From Halobacterium sp. CBA1132 (lineage in GTDB: Archaea > Halobacteriota > Halobacteria > Halobacteriales > Halobacteriaceae): 64,000 nucleotides of DNA. The notes beneath the pieces were generated by a model that saw nothing but the letters and a program-made list of their open reading frames with translations, was not told the origin of the DNA and did not search any database. Shown piece after piece: positions 35,344-43,721 of the stretch (positions are counted from its first letter, which is position 1; every line of letters begins with the position of its first letter). The stretch covers positions 56,974 to 120,973 of the forward strand of contig NZ_BCMZ01000003.1 in NCBI RefSeq assembly GCF_001485535.1, written 5' to 3'. The translations under genes were made by a program, and so were the position numbers.

Positions 35344-35369
35344 GTTTACACTTCGAACACGGGGGGACC
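35344..35369 (+). other. ORB-like repeat right of TnpB element 3
   Basis: GTTTACACTTCGAACACGGG, then GGGACC, matches the ORB at 32007 closely and faces the four ORBs at 33794-33960. It marks the right border of the upstream origin. Confidence 0.75.
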
Positions 35370-35402
35370 CATAGTAGCCCGGTTCGATCTTGATGCTGTC
35401 TG

Positions 35403-35726
35403 TTAATCGTCCGGGTTGACAGGGCCTTTGTATTGAGAACGGACTTTTTCGCCATCCCGCCACTGCCAGTAGTAGTAGCGGTTGCCGTTGATCTCCTTGA
35501 TGGTGATTGTCGCCTTCGTGGGGACGTCGTCTGGAAGGTCGTCGGGGCGGTCCTCGATATCGTCTTCGTCCGATTCCTTCTCAAGACGGGTTTCCCGTTC
35601 CTTGTGTTCGGCTAGCCCCTCAGCGTAGTGGGCTACATCCCGAAGCTGTTCCGGCGACGCCTCGTTGAGAGTGTCGACCAATTTGGCAGGAAGTCCTGCC
35701 GGCGGGGACGGTGGCTCGTAGGGCAT
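35403..35726 (-). CDS. Small plasmid-type protein with YYYWQW motif
   Basis: A 107-residue protein from ATG 35726 (PYEPPSPPAGLPAKLVDTLN). The middle is helical and charged (SPEQLRDVAHYAEGLAEHKE), and the C-terminus reads TIKEINGNRYYYWQWRDGEK, VRSQYKGPVNPDD. The aromatic-rich end resembles short DUF6788-like proteins common on haloarchaeal plasmids. Its function is unknown. The upstream reading frame crosses palindrome copy B, so the start at 35726 is preferred to 35753. Confidence 0.65.
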   Translation of the reverse strand: MPYEPPSPPAGLPAKLVDTLNEASPEQLRDVAHYAEGLAEHKERETRLEKESDEDDIEDRPDDLPDDVPTKATITIKEINGNRYYYWQWRDGEKVRSQYKGPVNPDD

Positions 35727-35742
35727 TCGCTGTCGCCTCGTG

Positions 35743-35783
35743 TTAACCAACAAAAGCCATCAATCCATAGTTTTGTTGGTTAA
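35743..35783. repeat. TTAACCAACA palindrome, copy B
   Basis: TTAACCAACAAAA (35743-35755) and TTTTGTTGGTTAA (35771-35783) give 13-nt perfect arms with a 15-nt spacer. It lies 17 nt ahead of the YYYWQW gene and supplies the last codons and the stop of the preceding minus-strand gene. Confidence 0.85.
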
Positions 35784-36096
35784 TCTCGCTTGGTTCGACT
35801 CTGCCAGGGTAGAACATCCGGAAACGGGGACACTCCTCTCGGGGCGGCACCGTCTCCCACCACTCGCCGTCGTCACCCCAACTGTCGAACATCACGTCAT
35901 CCGCTCCATACCCAACGGTCACGCCGTCGATTTCGGAGACGCCCGCAGTCGTCTCGTCAGCCTCGCCTTCGAGCAGGCGGAGCACGGCGTACTGGTACTT
36001 GTGTGCTGGTTGATCCGTCGACCGAGCGATTTGGCTGTGATATTGTGCAACTCGTTCCGCTTCTTCGAGGATAGCGGACAGATACGGTTCACTCAT
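35743..36096 (-). CDS. Hypothetical protein
   Basis: A 117-residue acidic protein: SEPYLSAILEEAERVAQYHS, then HKYQYAVLRLLEGEADE, and WWETVPPREECPRFRMFYPG. It looks like a real, folded protein with good codon use but no family was recognised. It probably forms an operon with the YYYWQW gene downstream. Its final residues (INQQNYGLMAFVG) are encoded by palindrome copy B, so the repeat may have replaced its original end. Confidence 0.55.
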   Translation of the reverse strand: MSEPYLSAILEEAERVAQYHSQIARSTDQPAHKYQYAVLRLLEGEADETTAGVSEIDGVTVGYGADDVMFDSWGDDGEWWETVPPREECPRFRMFYPGRVEPSEINQQNYGLMAFVG

Positions 36097-36147
36097 GATT
36101 CGTGGAGACAGGACTGCGCCTCAGCCCCTCGGCGAGCGTTGAAAAAC

Positions 36148-36189
36148 TTAACCAACAAATAGCAACCAGTCGTATCTCTTGTTGGTTAA
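36148..36189. repeat. TTAACCAACA palindrome, copy C
   Basis: TTAACCAACA (36148-36157) and TGTTGGTTAA (36180-36189), 10-nt arms with a 22-nt spacer as in copy A. It lies between the divergent starts of the minus-strand gene at 36096 and the plus-strand HTH gene at 36321. Confidence 0.85.
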
Positions 36190-36249
36190 TTTATTTCTGC
36201 TCGAATGCTGAGCCGGATCGGACTACCGGAGCCAAAAATAGTCTATCTG

Positions 36250-36267
36250 TATAGAGATAACTCTATA
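36250..36267 (+). promoter_or_regulatory. Operator-like palindrome ahead of the HTH/nucleotidyltransferase pair
   Basis: TATAGAG-ATAA-CTCTATA, 7-nt perfect arms, about 55 nt before the HTH gene start. It overlaps AT-rich sequence that could serve as the promoter, so autoregulation by the HTH protein is plausible. Confidence 0.45.
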
Positions 36268-36320
36268 GAGAATATGGGGGACAAGACTAATACTGTTAGA
36301 TGCGATACCGGTAACTAGCG

Positions 36321-36995
36321 ATGATGGAGTACGTCGACGAGACCCCGGCGAAGATTATGGCCGCGGCCCGCCCGGGCGACTCGATCCGGCGGATCGCCCA
36401 GAAGATCGACGGCTCCTACTCCTGGGTCTACGACTGGATCGAGCGGTTGGAGGATGCAGGCTTCATCCGCCGGGATGACGGCATCTACATCGAGAATTAC
36501 GCTGTCAGGGATCGCTACTACGATCTTGTCTCGGCTGTTTCTCGCGCTGTTCCCCCTTCGATCGACGACGGCTACGTCATTCCGCACTTTGCCGGGATGC
36601 CCTTTGCGTACACGAAAATCGACGGCGTCTACGTCTGGACCCACGGCGGCTATCAAATCGCCCGCGGCCATGACGACTATCCGATCTTCATCCAGATCGC
36701 CGACCGGGATGTCGAACAGTGGACGGCGTTCTTTGATGAATTCGGGATCCCGACCCGGATCGAAGAGCGGCCGAATGCGACCGACTACGACGCGCCCGTC
36801 TCGTACGTGTTGTTCCCGACGAGTGGGGAGATCACTCGCGAGTGGGTCGACGGCAATCCGGTCATTCCGTTGGACGAGGCAATAGAGCATATGTTGGAGT
36901 ATCGAGTGAACTACGAGCCGGCGTTGGAGATGATCGCTGACGAGTACGACCGCGATATCGACGCGTCCCACGAGGATCCGCGTCTCAATGCATGA
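36321..36995 (+). CDS. Winged-helix protein paired with a nucleotidyltransferase (likely antitoxin), pair 1
   Basis: A 224-residue protein. The N-terminal winged helix (ARPGDSIRRIAQKIDGSYSW, VYDWIERLEDAGFIRRDDG) is followed by a domain of mixed structure (GYVIPHFAGMPFAYTKID, QWTAFFDEFGIPTRIEER). It overlaps the next gene by an ATGA, as in AbiEi/AbiEii-like and MNT-type toxin-antitoxin pairs. The likely role is repressing the operon and neutralising the transferase. Similar HTH-plus-transferase pairs are at 49925-51741 and 56875-58607. Confidence 0.65.
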   Translation: MMEYVDETPAKIMAAARPGDSIRRIAQKIDGSYSWVYDWIERLEDAGFIRRDDGIYIENYAVRDRYYDLVSAVSRAVPPSIDDGYVIPHFAGMPFAYTKIDGVYVWTHGGYQIARGHDDYPIFIQIADRDVEQWTAFFDEFGIPTRIEERPNATDYDAPVSYVLFPTSGEITREWVDGNPVIPLDEAIEHMLEYRVNYEPALEMIADEYDRDIDASHEDPRLNA

Positions 36996-37687
36996 GTCTC
37001 GGTGAACGCGAAGACGAATTGCTGGACACTCTGGAGGCTGTCATTGACGCTGACCTACCGTACGTGCTCGTTGGTGGGTGGGCGATTGCGGCGTTTAACC
37101 AACGCTTCACGACGGATGTCGACGTCGTCATTCCGGCACAGTCGGTCGACGACTACACTGACCTTCTCACCGACCGCAGCTACGAGAAAACGGCCGATGT
37201 CGAGCGAAATGAGCTCTACGAGGGCCGTACTATCCGGTTTACGAAAGACATCGGGAATCCGGTTCGGTTCGACGCGATGGTGGACGCGCTGGGCTGTCGC
37301 CAGACGGAAGCTGAATGGTCGTATCGCTATCTGGCCCAGCACTCTGTCACCGAGGAACTTCGAACCGGGCGCCCGGTAACAGCCAGGATTCCGGAACGGG
37401 AGTTGCTGTTTGCCGTGAAACTTCACAGTGGTCGCAAGGCAGACTCCCGGGATTTGGTGGTGCTGGCTGCTGGAGCGGATTTTGACCGGATTGCGACTCA
37501 TCTGCATCGCGGGGAGTCCAAGAAGCTCGCTGGTCGCATCGAGACTGTCCTCGACCGGCTCACGTCGGAGGATTTCGCGGACGCATTCAAAGGTGTCTTC
37601 GAACAGCAAACGGTTCCCGAACAGGATATCGATGCTGTCATCGAGTTCCTTCGTGACCAGTACCGCCGAATCGATTCTGAATTATAA
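36992..37687 (+). CDS. Nucleotidyltransferase-fold protein (likely toxin), pair 1
   Basis: A 231-residue protein with a minimal nucleotidyltransferase core: LPYVLVGGWAIAAFNQRF, then TTDVDVVIPAQSVDDY gives the GG...DxD metal-binding signature. A third acidic residue is in NPVRFDAMVDALG. A Lys-rich segment (LFAVKLHSGRKADSRDLVVL) matches the AbiEii/MNT-like family. Such toxins add nucleotides to tRNA or proteins. Translation is coupled to the upstream HTH gene by a 4-nt overlap. Confidence 0.75.
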   Translation: MSLGEREDELLDTLEAVIDADLPYVLVGGWAIAAFNQRFTTDVDVVIPAQSVDDYTDLLTDRSYEKTADVERNELYEGRTIRFTKDIGNPVRFDAMVDALGCRQTEAEWSYRYLAQHSVTEELRTGRPVTARIPERELLFAVKLHSGRKADSRDLVVLAAGADFDRIATHLHRGESKKLAGRIETVLDRLTSEDFADAFKGVFEQQTVPEQDIDAVIEFLRDQYRRIDSEL

Positions 37688-37752
37688 CATCGACTGTCGG
37701 TGGGGTCTGTCTTGGGACCGATCGAAACACAGAGGGTCGGACGCCGAACGAC

Positions 37753-37795
37753 TTAACCAACAGTGTGGACAAAGTACCCCCCAAGCGTTGGTTAA
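37753..37795. repeat. TTAACCAACA palindrome, copy D
   Basis: TTAACCAAC (37753-37761) and GTTGGTTAA (37787-37795), 9-nt perfect arms around 25 nt. It lies between two convergent gene ends, so it cannot be a simple promoter operator for either. Confidence 0.8.
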
Positions 37796-37812
37796 TAGCC
37801 GGGGAAGGGTGT

Positions 37813-38742
37813 TCAGCCCTCGGCGACCGCCCCGATTATCTCCTGAGCGGTCGAACTGATCCGGCCGAGACGATCCTGGACCACATCGGGATCGTCGTCG
37901 TGCCACGCGGCAAGATAGAACGCTGACCCGCTCGTATCCAGGTCGAAATACCGCCCGACGATGTACGCAACGGCTTCGGCTTCGACCTCGCGTTTTGCGC
38001 GCTCGGGCTCGTCGTCGCCATCAAAATGAAGCAGCGCGTGGGCGTACTCGTGAACCAATGTCACCGCGAGATCGGCCTGATTTGAGCGGGCTTTCGCTTC
38101 GACGACGGGCTGGCGCTCGTGGAGAGTCCGGTGTTTGCAGACGCCTTTGGCGTCGCCATGCTCCCACTCGACAGCGTCGACGACACGGACGTCGACATCG
38201 AGAGTAGCTGCCGCATCAAGGAGCGCTGGCACTAGGTCGTTGGCGTCACCAGCTGCCTCGGTTTCGAGGTCGGGAAGCGGCTCGCCCTCAGTCTGGGAGA
38301 CGTCGAAGACAGCGGTGGGCGTGAAGCCAACCAGGCCTTTCGACCACTCGTCAGGGGCCGTCTCGTCGTAGTCACAGTCGCTTTGCTCGTGGTAGCTCGG
38401 CGAGTTTTCGCACTCCAGGCACTGTTTGGCGATGATCGGTGCCCAGATCCAGATCGCCTGTTCGCCCTCCTGGACGTGCCGGTCGAATTCATTTCGCCAG
38501 GTGTTGTAGCCCACGACCTTCGTCGCCTCGGGACACTGGAGTTTGATGAGGAGTGTGTTTCGATGCGAGTAATCGTGAAATCGACTCTGGACATCGAGCC
38601 ACTCTTGGAACTCCTCGCTGGCTCGTGCGTCGTCGACGCCGGCGACAAGCTCGTCGATCCACTGTTCGATGGTACTGTGCATCTCGTCGGACCGTGTGTC
38701 GGTCTCCTCGAAGGACACCGACGAATCACTAGTCGTAGCCAT
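37813..38742 (-). CDS. ArdC-like antirestriction protein with zincin domain
   Basis: A 309-residue protein. The N-terminal domain (MHSTIEQWIDELVAGVDDAR, SRFHDYSHRNTLLIKLQCPE, GYNTWRNEFDRHVQEGEQA) is the single-strand DNA-binding half of ArdC. The C-terminal domain has a zinc-metallopeptidase signature, TLVHEYAHALLHF, with Glu further on in EVEAEAVAYIVG. ArdC proteins protect incoming plasmid DNA during transfer. ATG 38742 is chosen because the sequence upstream to 39009 is not protein-like. It is preceded by the shared leader motif at 38791-38823. Confidence 0.82.
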   Translation of the reverse strand: MATTSDSSVSFEETDTRSDEMHSTIEQWIDELVAGVDDARASEEFQEWLDVQSRFHDYSHRNTLLIKLQCPEATKVVGYNTWRNEFDRHVQEGEQAIWIWAPIIAKQCLECENSPSYHEQSDCDYDETAPDEWSKGLVGFTPTAVFDVSQTEGEPLPDLETEAAGDANDLVPALLDAAATLDVDVRVVDAVEWEHGDAKGVCKHRTLHERQPVVEAKARSNQADLAVTLVHEYAHALLHFDGDDEPERAKREVEAEAVAYIVGRYFDLDTSGSAFYLAAWHDDDPDVVQDRLGRISSTAQEIIGAVAEG

Positions 38743-38790
38743 CGTGGTCACCAAATCGAGTTCACGGCGATTGCGCCCGTGCAGGACGCG

Positions 38791-38823
38791 CCGCACCCCT
38801 TGGGGGCGCACAACAAACGACGG
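38791..38823 (-). promoter_or_regulatory. Shared hairpin/TGTTT leader motif, ardC copy
   Basis: The plus strand reads CACCCCTTGGGGGCGCACAA, then CAAACGAC; on the gene strand this is GTTTGTTG followed by a C-run/G-run hairpin. It lies 49-81 nt ahead of the ArdC-like gene. Related copies precede five other minus-strand genes. Confidence 0.6.
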
Positions 38824-38899
38824 CGGGACGGCGGAGTTTACAACGGGGATGCTATCGTGGGGTAGGATTAACAACCAGTGCGACAGTATCCCCAGGCGA

Positions 38900-39046
38900 A
38901 TGAGTCTCGTCGACACGCTTCGCGGGGTCGTCGGGACGCACCAGACCACCCTGTACGAGTGTCGGCACTGCGGAACAACCCTCGCCGACGATACGGAGAC
39001 CTGTCCCACCTGTGGTGGGGAAGACGTCGTCTGCTACCAGTTCTAA
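38900..39046 (+). CDS. Small zinc-ribbon protein
   Basis: A 48-residue protein: SLVDTLRGVVGTHQTTLYEC, RHCGTTLADDTETCPTCGGE, DVVCYQF. CxxC pairs at YECRHCG and TCPTCG make one zinc ribbon. It is divergent from the ArdC-like gene. Small zinc ribbons of this kind are common and uncharacterised in haloarchaea. Confidence 0.7.
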   Translation: MSLVDTLRGVVGTHQTTLYECRHCGTTLADDTETCPTCGGEDVVCYQF

Positions 39047-39073
39047 GACCCCAGAGTGTGAATGGGGGCGTGC

Positions 39074-39421
39074 TTATTGGAGCGCTGCCGTCTCGTCAGC
39101 GAAGCCGACCGTGACGAGGTACTCGAGGAACTCGTCGAACTGTTCGGTATCACTCGGCGTGTCGGTCGCAAGGTGCCGCGCCCACTCGATGGCCCATCGG
39201 AAGGCGGGATCCGACCCGCCCTTGCCGTGAATGTACCACCACTGGGCCGCTTTCAGGACGACCAGTGGATTCGTCGGCGGGTGCTCGCTGGCGAGCCCGC
39301 GGGTGATGGACTCGATTTCCTCGGGCACGTCGGCGGGCTTGACGGTGTCTGATTGTGTAGTGGCGATATCGACCGGGATCTCGTCGATCGAGATGTTTTC
39401 CACACTCTGTTGTTGACTCAC
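39074..39421 (-). CDS. Hypothetical plasmid-type protein
   Basis: A 115-residue acidic protein. After a loose N-terminus comes VPEEIESITRGLASEHPPTN, PLVVLKAAQWWYIHGKGGSD and PAFRWAIEWARHLATDTPSD, which looks helical and well conserved. No family name could be given. It is preceded by the shared leader motif at 39462-39490 and is probably part of the same regulated gene set. Confidence 0.6.
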   Translation of the reverse strand: MSQQQSVENISIDEIPVDIATTQSDTVKPADVPEEIESITRGLASEHPPTNPLVVLKAAQWWYIHGKGGSDPAFRWAIEWARHLATDTPSDTEQFDEFLEYLVTVGFADETAALQ

Positions 39422-39461
39422 TGGAAATCACCTTCTCGGAGGGCTCTCGGAGGAGCCCTCG

Positions 39462-39490
39462 CCTTCTCCGGGGGCACGAAAAACAGCACG
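39462..39490 (-). promoter_or_regulatory. Shared hairpin/TGTTT leader motif, copy before the 115-residue gene
   Basis: The plus strand reads CCTTCTCCGGGGGCACGAAA, then AACAGCACG; the gene strand therefore has TGTTTTTCGTGCCCCCGGAG. A hairpin (GAGGGCTC / GAGCCCTC, about 39437-39462) lies between it and the start codon at 39421. Confidence 0.6.
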
Positions 39491-39772
39491 CTGCGTTACG
39501 TCGGCGGGAGGTAGATGCTCTGATCGCCAGCAACTCTCCTTGAACTGGCTATAGAACGTCCAAATAGGACTGTAGATACGGCTACAATATCGGGATGCGC
39601 ACGCTAGTAGCCATACTAGAAGCAGATCTATGCCGCGTACCCCATCAACGCGATATAGCGCGTAGCGAATTCGTCGAGACTACTTGACTACAACAGGCCA
39701 TGTATAAACCGCCAACATTAGTCGGGGGAAGGCTTAGGCAGCGAGCGCAGCCAAATATTGTCACGTATTCAC
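39491..39772 (+). promoter_or_regulatory. Upstream region and TATA-like box of the hyuAB operon
   Basis: TGTATAAAC (39701-39709) is a good TATA box about 64 nt before ATG 39773, which would give a leader of about 40 nt. The remaining bases contain no gene. Confidence 0.5.
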
Positions 39773-41836
39773 ATGACACATAATCTGGGAGTCGACGTCG
39801 GTGGGACATTCACCGACGTAATTGTATTCGACGAGAATACCCACGAGCTGACAATCGATAAGGTGCTATCGACACCGTCGAACCCGTCCGAGGGCGTTCT
39901 CACGGGCGTGACTGAGGCGACCGAAAAAGCAGGCTCATCGGTCGCAGACCTGGACCTGCTCTTTCACGGGACGACGGTGGTGACGAACATGCTGCTAGAA
40001 GAGACCGGGGCGCAGGTTGGTCTCATCACAACAGCAGGACACGAGGATATTCTCCACTTGGCCCGGGCGTGGACACCGGGACCACTCTACGGGTGGATGG
40101 ACATGGACAAGCCCGATCCGTTGGCCGACCTGATGGATACGCGAGGTATTTCCGGGACGGTCAGCTCCCCCGATGGCGAGGTTACGGAACCTTTGGACGA
40201 GAACGAGGTACGAGAGGCGGTTCGGGAACTCAGAGATAGCGGCGTTGAGTCCCTGACTGTCGCCCTACTCAACGCGTATCTTAATCCGGCACAGGAACAG
40301 CGGGTGCGCGAGATTGTCGCGGAGGAAGCACCGGATCTGCCGGTGTCAATCTCCTCAGAGATTGTTCCTGAGTACGGTGAGTATGAGCGCACGCTGACGA
40401 CGGTCATCAACGACTACGCACGCCCGAAGGTAATCGACTACCTCGACGACCTCGATGCATCGCTGGAAGAAGCTGGATCGACGGCAACGATGAACGTCGT
40501 TCGCTCAGACGGCGGCCTGATGAGTTCTGAAGCAGCCAAAGAGCGCCCGGTCGAACTCGCGCTCTCTGGACCGTCGGGCGGCGTCGTGGGCGCGGCGACC
40601 ATCGCTGAAAAGAAAGGCGTACCTGATGTGCTGACACTGGATATGGGAGGTACCTCGACGGACGTCTCACTCGTCGAGGACGGCAAACCTGAAACCACGC
40701 GCCAGACGAAAGTCGGGTATCGTGAATTTAAATCGCGCTCAGTCGACGTGAACACTGTCGGGGCGGGCGGCGGATCCATTGCCCGTGTCCAACTCTCGGG
40801 ATCGCTTCAGGTCGGCCCGGAAAGTTCCGGTGCCGATCCCGGCCCGGCCTGTTACGGCCAGGGCGGCGAAGAACCAACCGTTACAGACGCGAACGTTGTC
40901 CTCAATCGCATCCCTTCGCAGGTACAACTCGGCGGCAAGATGGACCTTGACCGCAAGGCAGCCCGCGAGGCCATCTCGGGTGTCGCCGAAGAACGGGGTA
41001 CCTCCGTCGAAGAAGCCGCACAGGCTATTCTCGACATCGTCAATGAGAACATGCACGGCGCCCTCCGGGTTGTCTCCGTTGAGCAGGGGTACGATCCGCG
41101 TGACTTTGGTCTGGTCGCCTTCGGCGGCGCAGGTCCAATGCACGCAAATGCGCTCGCGGACGTTATGGGGACCTACCCGCTGGTAATCCCGCCGGGCCCG
41201 GGCGTCATGTCCGCGTTCGGCTTTCTGACTTCGGACGTGCAAAACGAGTTCTCCGAGACGTACCTGGAGACAGATCTAGACGTGGATGGTGACGACGTTC
41301 ACGAGAAACTACTCGGGCTTCGCGACGACGCGACTGATTGGCTCGTTTCGGAGGGTGTCGACGAATCGAACCACGCCTTCGAGTACTACGCCGACTGTCG
41401 GTACTTCCGCCAAGACATTCAGATGTCCATGCCGGTGGACATCGAGGCATTGCAGACCGAGACTGGACTCGATGAGATCAAAAACGACTTCGAGGCACGC
41501 CACGACCGGCAGTTCGGCTTCTCACTAGACGCCCCCCTGGAGATTGCCAATCTCCGCGTGATTGGCAAAGGAGTCATTGAGGGCGTCACCATTGAGGAGT
41601 ACGAACTCGGTGACACGGACCCAGCTAATGCGCGGGTCGCTACCGACGAAGTGTACTTCAACGGGAGCTACCAGGACACACCGATCTATGACCGATCAGA
41701 GCTGCGGCCCGGGAATGAGATCTCTGGGCCGGCAATCGTTGTCGAGGACGACTCGACGATCGTCATTCAACCCGATCACACCGCTACAATCGACCGCTAT
41801 GCAAATATTGAGATTAATCGAGGTGACTTGACATGA
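39773..41836 (+). CDS. hyuA: Hydantoinase/5-oxoprolinase subunit A family protein
   Basis: A 687-residue ATP-binding subunit. The N-terminal actin-like domain opens NLGVDVGGTFTDVIVFDE, has FHGTTVVTNMLLEETGAQVG, and a second phosphate loop in LTLDMGGTSTDVSLVED. ADPGPACYGQGGEEPTVTDA and DFGLVAFGGAGPMHANALA are family hallmarks. With subunit B it performs ATP-dependent opening of cyclic imides such as hydantoins or 5-oxoproline; some relatives are acetone-type carboxylases. ATG 39773 is better than TTG 39758. The stop overlaps the hyuB start (ATGAG). Confidence 0.88.
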   Translation: MTHNLGVDVGGTFTDVIVFDENTHELTIDKVLSTPSNPSEGVLTGVTEATEKAGSSVADLDLLFHGTTVVTNMLLEETGAQVGLITTAGHEDILHLARAWTPGPLYGWMDMDKPDPLADLMDTRGISGTVSSPDGEVTEPLDENEVREAVRELRDSGVESLTVALLNAYLNPAQEQRVREIVAEEAPDLPVSISSEIVPEYGEYERTLTTVINDYARPKVIDYLDDLDASLEEAGSTATMNVVRSDGGLMSSEAAKERPVELALSGPSGGVVGAATIAEKKGVPDVLTLDMGGTSTDVSLVEDGKPETTRQTKVGYREFKSRSVDVNTVGAGGGSIARVQLSGSLQVGPESSGADPGPACYGQGGEEPTVTDANVVLNRIPSQVQLGGKMDLDRKAAREAISGVAEERGTSVEEAAQAILDIVNENMHGALRVVSVEQGYDPRDFGLVAFGGAGPMHANALADVMGTYPLVIPPGPGVMSAFGFLTSDVQNEFSETYLETDLDVDGDDVHEKLLGLRDDATDWLVSEGVDESNHAFEYYADCRYFRQDIQMSMPVDIEALQTETGLDEIKNDFEARHDRQFGFSLDAPLEIANLRVIGKGVIEGVTIEEYELGDTDPANARVATDEVYFNGSYQDTPIYDRSELRPGNEISGPAIVVEDDSTIVIQPDHTATIDRYANIEINRGDLT

Positions 41837-43686
41837 GTACCGGATATCCCGATTTCGTCGGTGACCACGACATTGATCCGACGACGCTAGATATCATCGA
41901 GAGTACATTAGAGAACACCCGCCACGAGATGGATCGCGTACTGGAGACTACGGCGATCAGCCCGGTCATCCGCGAGCAGTCCGACCAATTCCCGCTAATC
42001 GCTGACCCGCAGGGGCGGATGGTGATGGGGCAGTTCGGATCGGCCATCGATACTATCATTGAGAATGCCAGTTTCGGCTGGGACGATCTCGAAGATGGCG
42101 ACGTGATTGCTACCAACGACCCCTACATGTGTGCTGGTGCGATGTCACATACTCCAGATATGCTCCTGTTGCGCCCGATCTTCTACGAGGGCGAGCGTGT
42201 CGGGTTTTCCAGTCAGTGGGGGAACCTCATGGACGTCGGCGGGAAGACGCCAGGCAGCATGCCAGTCCAGGCGACCTCGATCTTCGAGGAGGGAATGCGA
42301 CTCCCACCAGTCAAGCTCTACAAAGGTGGCGAACTGGACGAGGAGCTACTGGAGACGTTCGCACACAACACGCGTCTCCCCGATCACGCCGAAGCCGACA
42401 TCAAGGCGCTAGCGGCTGGCACGGGTGCGGCAGAGGAACGCGTTACAGAACTGTGTGATCGGTTCGGGAAGGAGACCTACTTGGAGGGATGTGACGCCAT
42501 TCTAGACCGCACCCGCGATGGCATGATAGACCTCATTGAGGAGTTCATCCCTGAAGGCGAGACCTACACCTTTGAGGACTACGTCGACGACGATGGGATG
42601 GGGAACGGCCCGATCAAACTCCACCTTGAGATCTACCGTGAGGGGAGCACGGTCTACCTCGATTGGACCGGGACCGACGACCAGGTTCCTGGCACGGTGA
42701 ACTTCTTATTGAACGAGAAGATGTTCAAGATGTTCACCGGGGTTTTCCTCATTATGGCGTTTGACCCACTCCTCACGTTCAACGACGGGTATTACGACCT
42801 CTTCGATGTCACGCTTCCCGAGGGAACGGTCATTCAGCCAGAGTTCCCGGCACCGCTCGGGAACCGTCTGCCACTAATGGCCCGGCAGTTCGACGTGCTC
42901 CAGGCCACCTTCTCGAAGCTTATCGACGGCTTCTCGGTCGCCGGTAGCTACGGCACCTCGCCGAACCTTGTCTACGCTGGCACCGATTCAGAAGGTAACG
43001 ACTTCCAGATGCTTGAGATCCTCTACGGCGGCATCCCAGCTCGGCCCGGCGGCGACGGGTTAGACGGCCACTCGTGGTGGCCGTTGTTCCGCACCGTCCC
43101 AGCCGAGTACCAGGAAGCCTACTACCCGTTGACGATTGACGAATACAGTACCCGCGAAGACACTGGAGGCCCCGGCGAGCACCGCGGCGGCCACGGCATC
43201 ACGAAAATCTACACCTTCGAGGAAGACGGCGCAATTACGTTCCAAGACGACCGCGCCCACACGTACCCATGGGGCGTTGAGGGCGGGAAACACGCGGCTA
43301 GAAGTGAGAAAAAACTAATTCGCATGGACGGTACCGAAGAGGAGTTACCTTCAAAAGTGGAGAACGTCGCTGTATCCGAGGGTGACAAACTCGTGTTCAG
43401 CACCGCAGGCGGCGGCGGATTGGGTGATCCGCTAGACCGTGACCCAAGCCAGGTCGCCACGGAGGTTCGTCGTGGCCTCGTCACTGAAGATGCTGCATAC
43501 GGGGAGTACGGAGTCGTCATCGCTGAGGACGGAACCGTCGACGAGTCTGCGACCGAAACTAAGCGTGAGGAAATTCGAGAGACCCGCGACAACCCCGGAG
43601 AGTTCGACTACGGCCCGCTCCCCCCGGAGGAAGAACTCGCGGAGGAGATTTCGTCAGAGCGACGCGAGTTCGATAACCGGACCTAA
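41833..43686 (+). CDS. hyuB: Hydantoinase/5-oxoprolinase subunit B family protein
   Basis: A 617-residue subunit B. Typical segments: DPTTLDIIESTLENTRHEMD, QFPLIADPQGRMVMGQFGS, DVIATNDPYMCAGAMSHTPD (metal/substrate region), LDWTGTDDQVPGTVNFLLNE and the C-terminal FSTAGGGGLGDPLDRDP. The length is close to that of known B subunits. It is coupled to hyuA by overlap and followed by an isochorismatase-like gene after 35 nt. The precise substrate cannot be read from the sequence. Confidence 0.88.
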   Translation: MSTGYPDFVGDHDIDPTTLDIIESTLENTRHEMDRVLETTAISPVIREQSDQFPLIADPQGRMVMGQFGSAIDTIIENASFGWDDLEDGDVIATNDPYMCAGAMSHTPDMLLLRPIFYEGERVGFSSQWGNLMDVGGKTPGSMPVQATSIFEEGMRLPPVKLYKGGELDEELLETFAHNTRLPDHAEADIKALAAGTGAAEERVTELCDRFGKETYLEGCDAILDRTRDGMIDLIEEFIPEGETYTFEDYVDDDGMGNGPIKLHLEIYREGSTVYLDWTGTDDQVPGTVNFLLNEKMFKMFTGVFLIMAFDPLLTFNDGYYDLFDVTLPEGTVIQPEFPAPLGNRLPLMARQFDVLQATFSKLIDGFSVAGSYGTSPNLVYAGTDSEGNDFQMLEILYGGIPARPGGDGLDGHSWWPLFRTVPAEYQEAYYPLTIDEYSTREDTGGPGEHRGGHGITKIYTFEEDGAITFQDDRAHTYPWGVEGGKHAARSEKKLIRMDGTEEELPSKVENVAVSEGDKLVFSTAGGGGLGDPLDRDPSQVATEVRRGLVTEDAAYGEYGVVIAEDGTVDESATETKREEIRETRDNPGEFDYGPLPPEEELAEEISSERREFDNRT

Positions 43687-43721
43687 TACGATCGTTTCCA
43701 ATTCAACGACGAACACCACGC

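Noticed and set aside
36250..36267. IS terminal repeat interpretation of the TATAGAG palindrome
   Set aside because: No transposase or second copy of the repeat is nearby. Its position ahead of a regulator gene fits an operator better.
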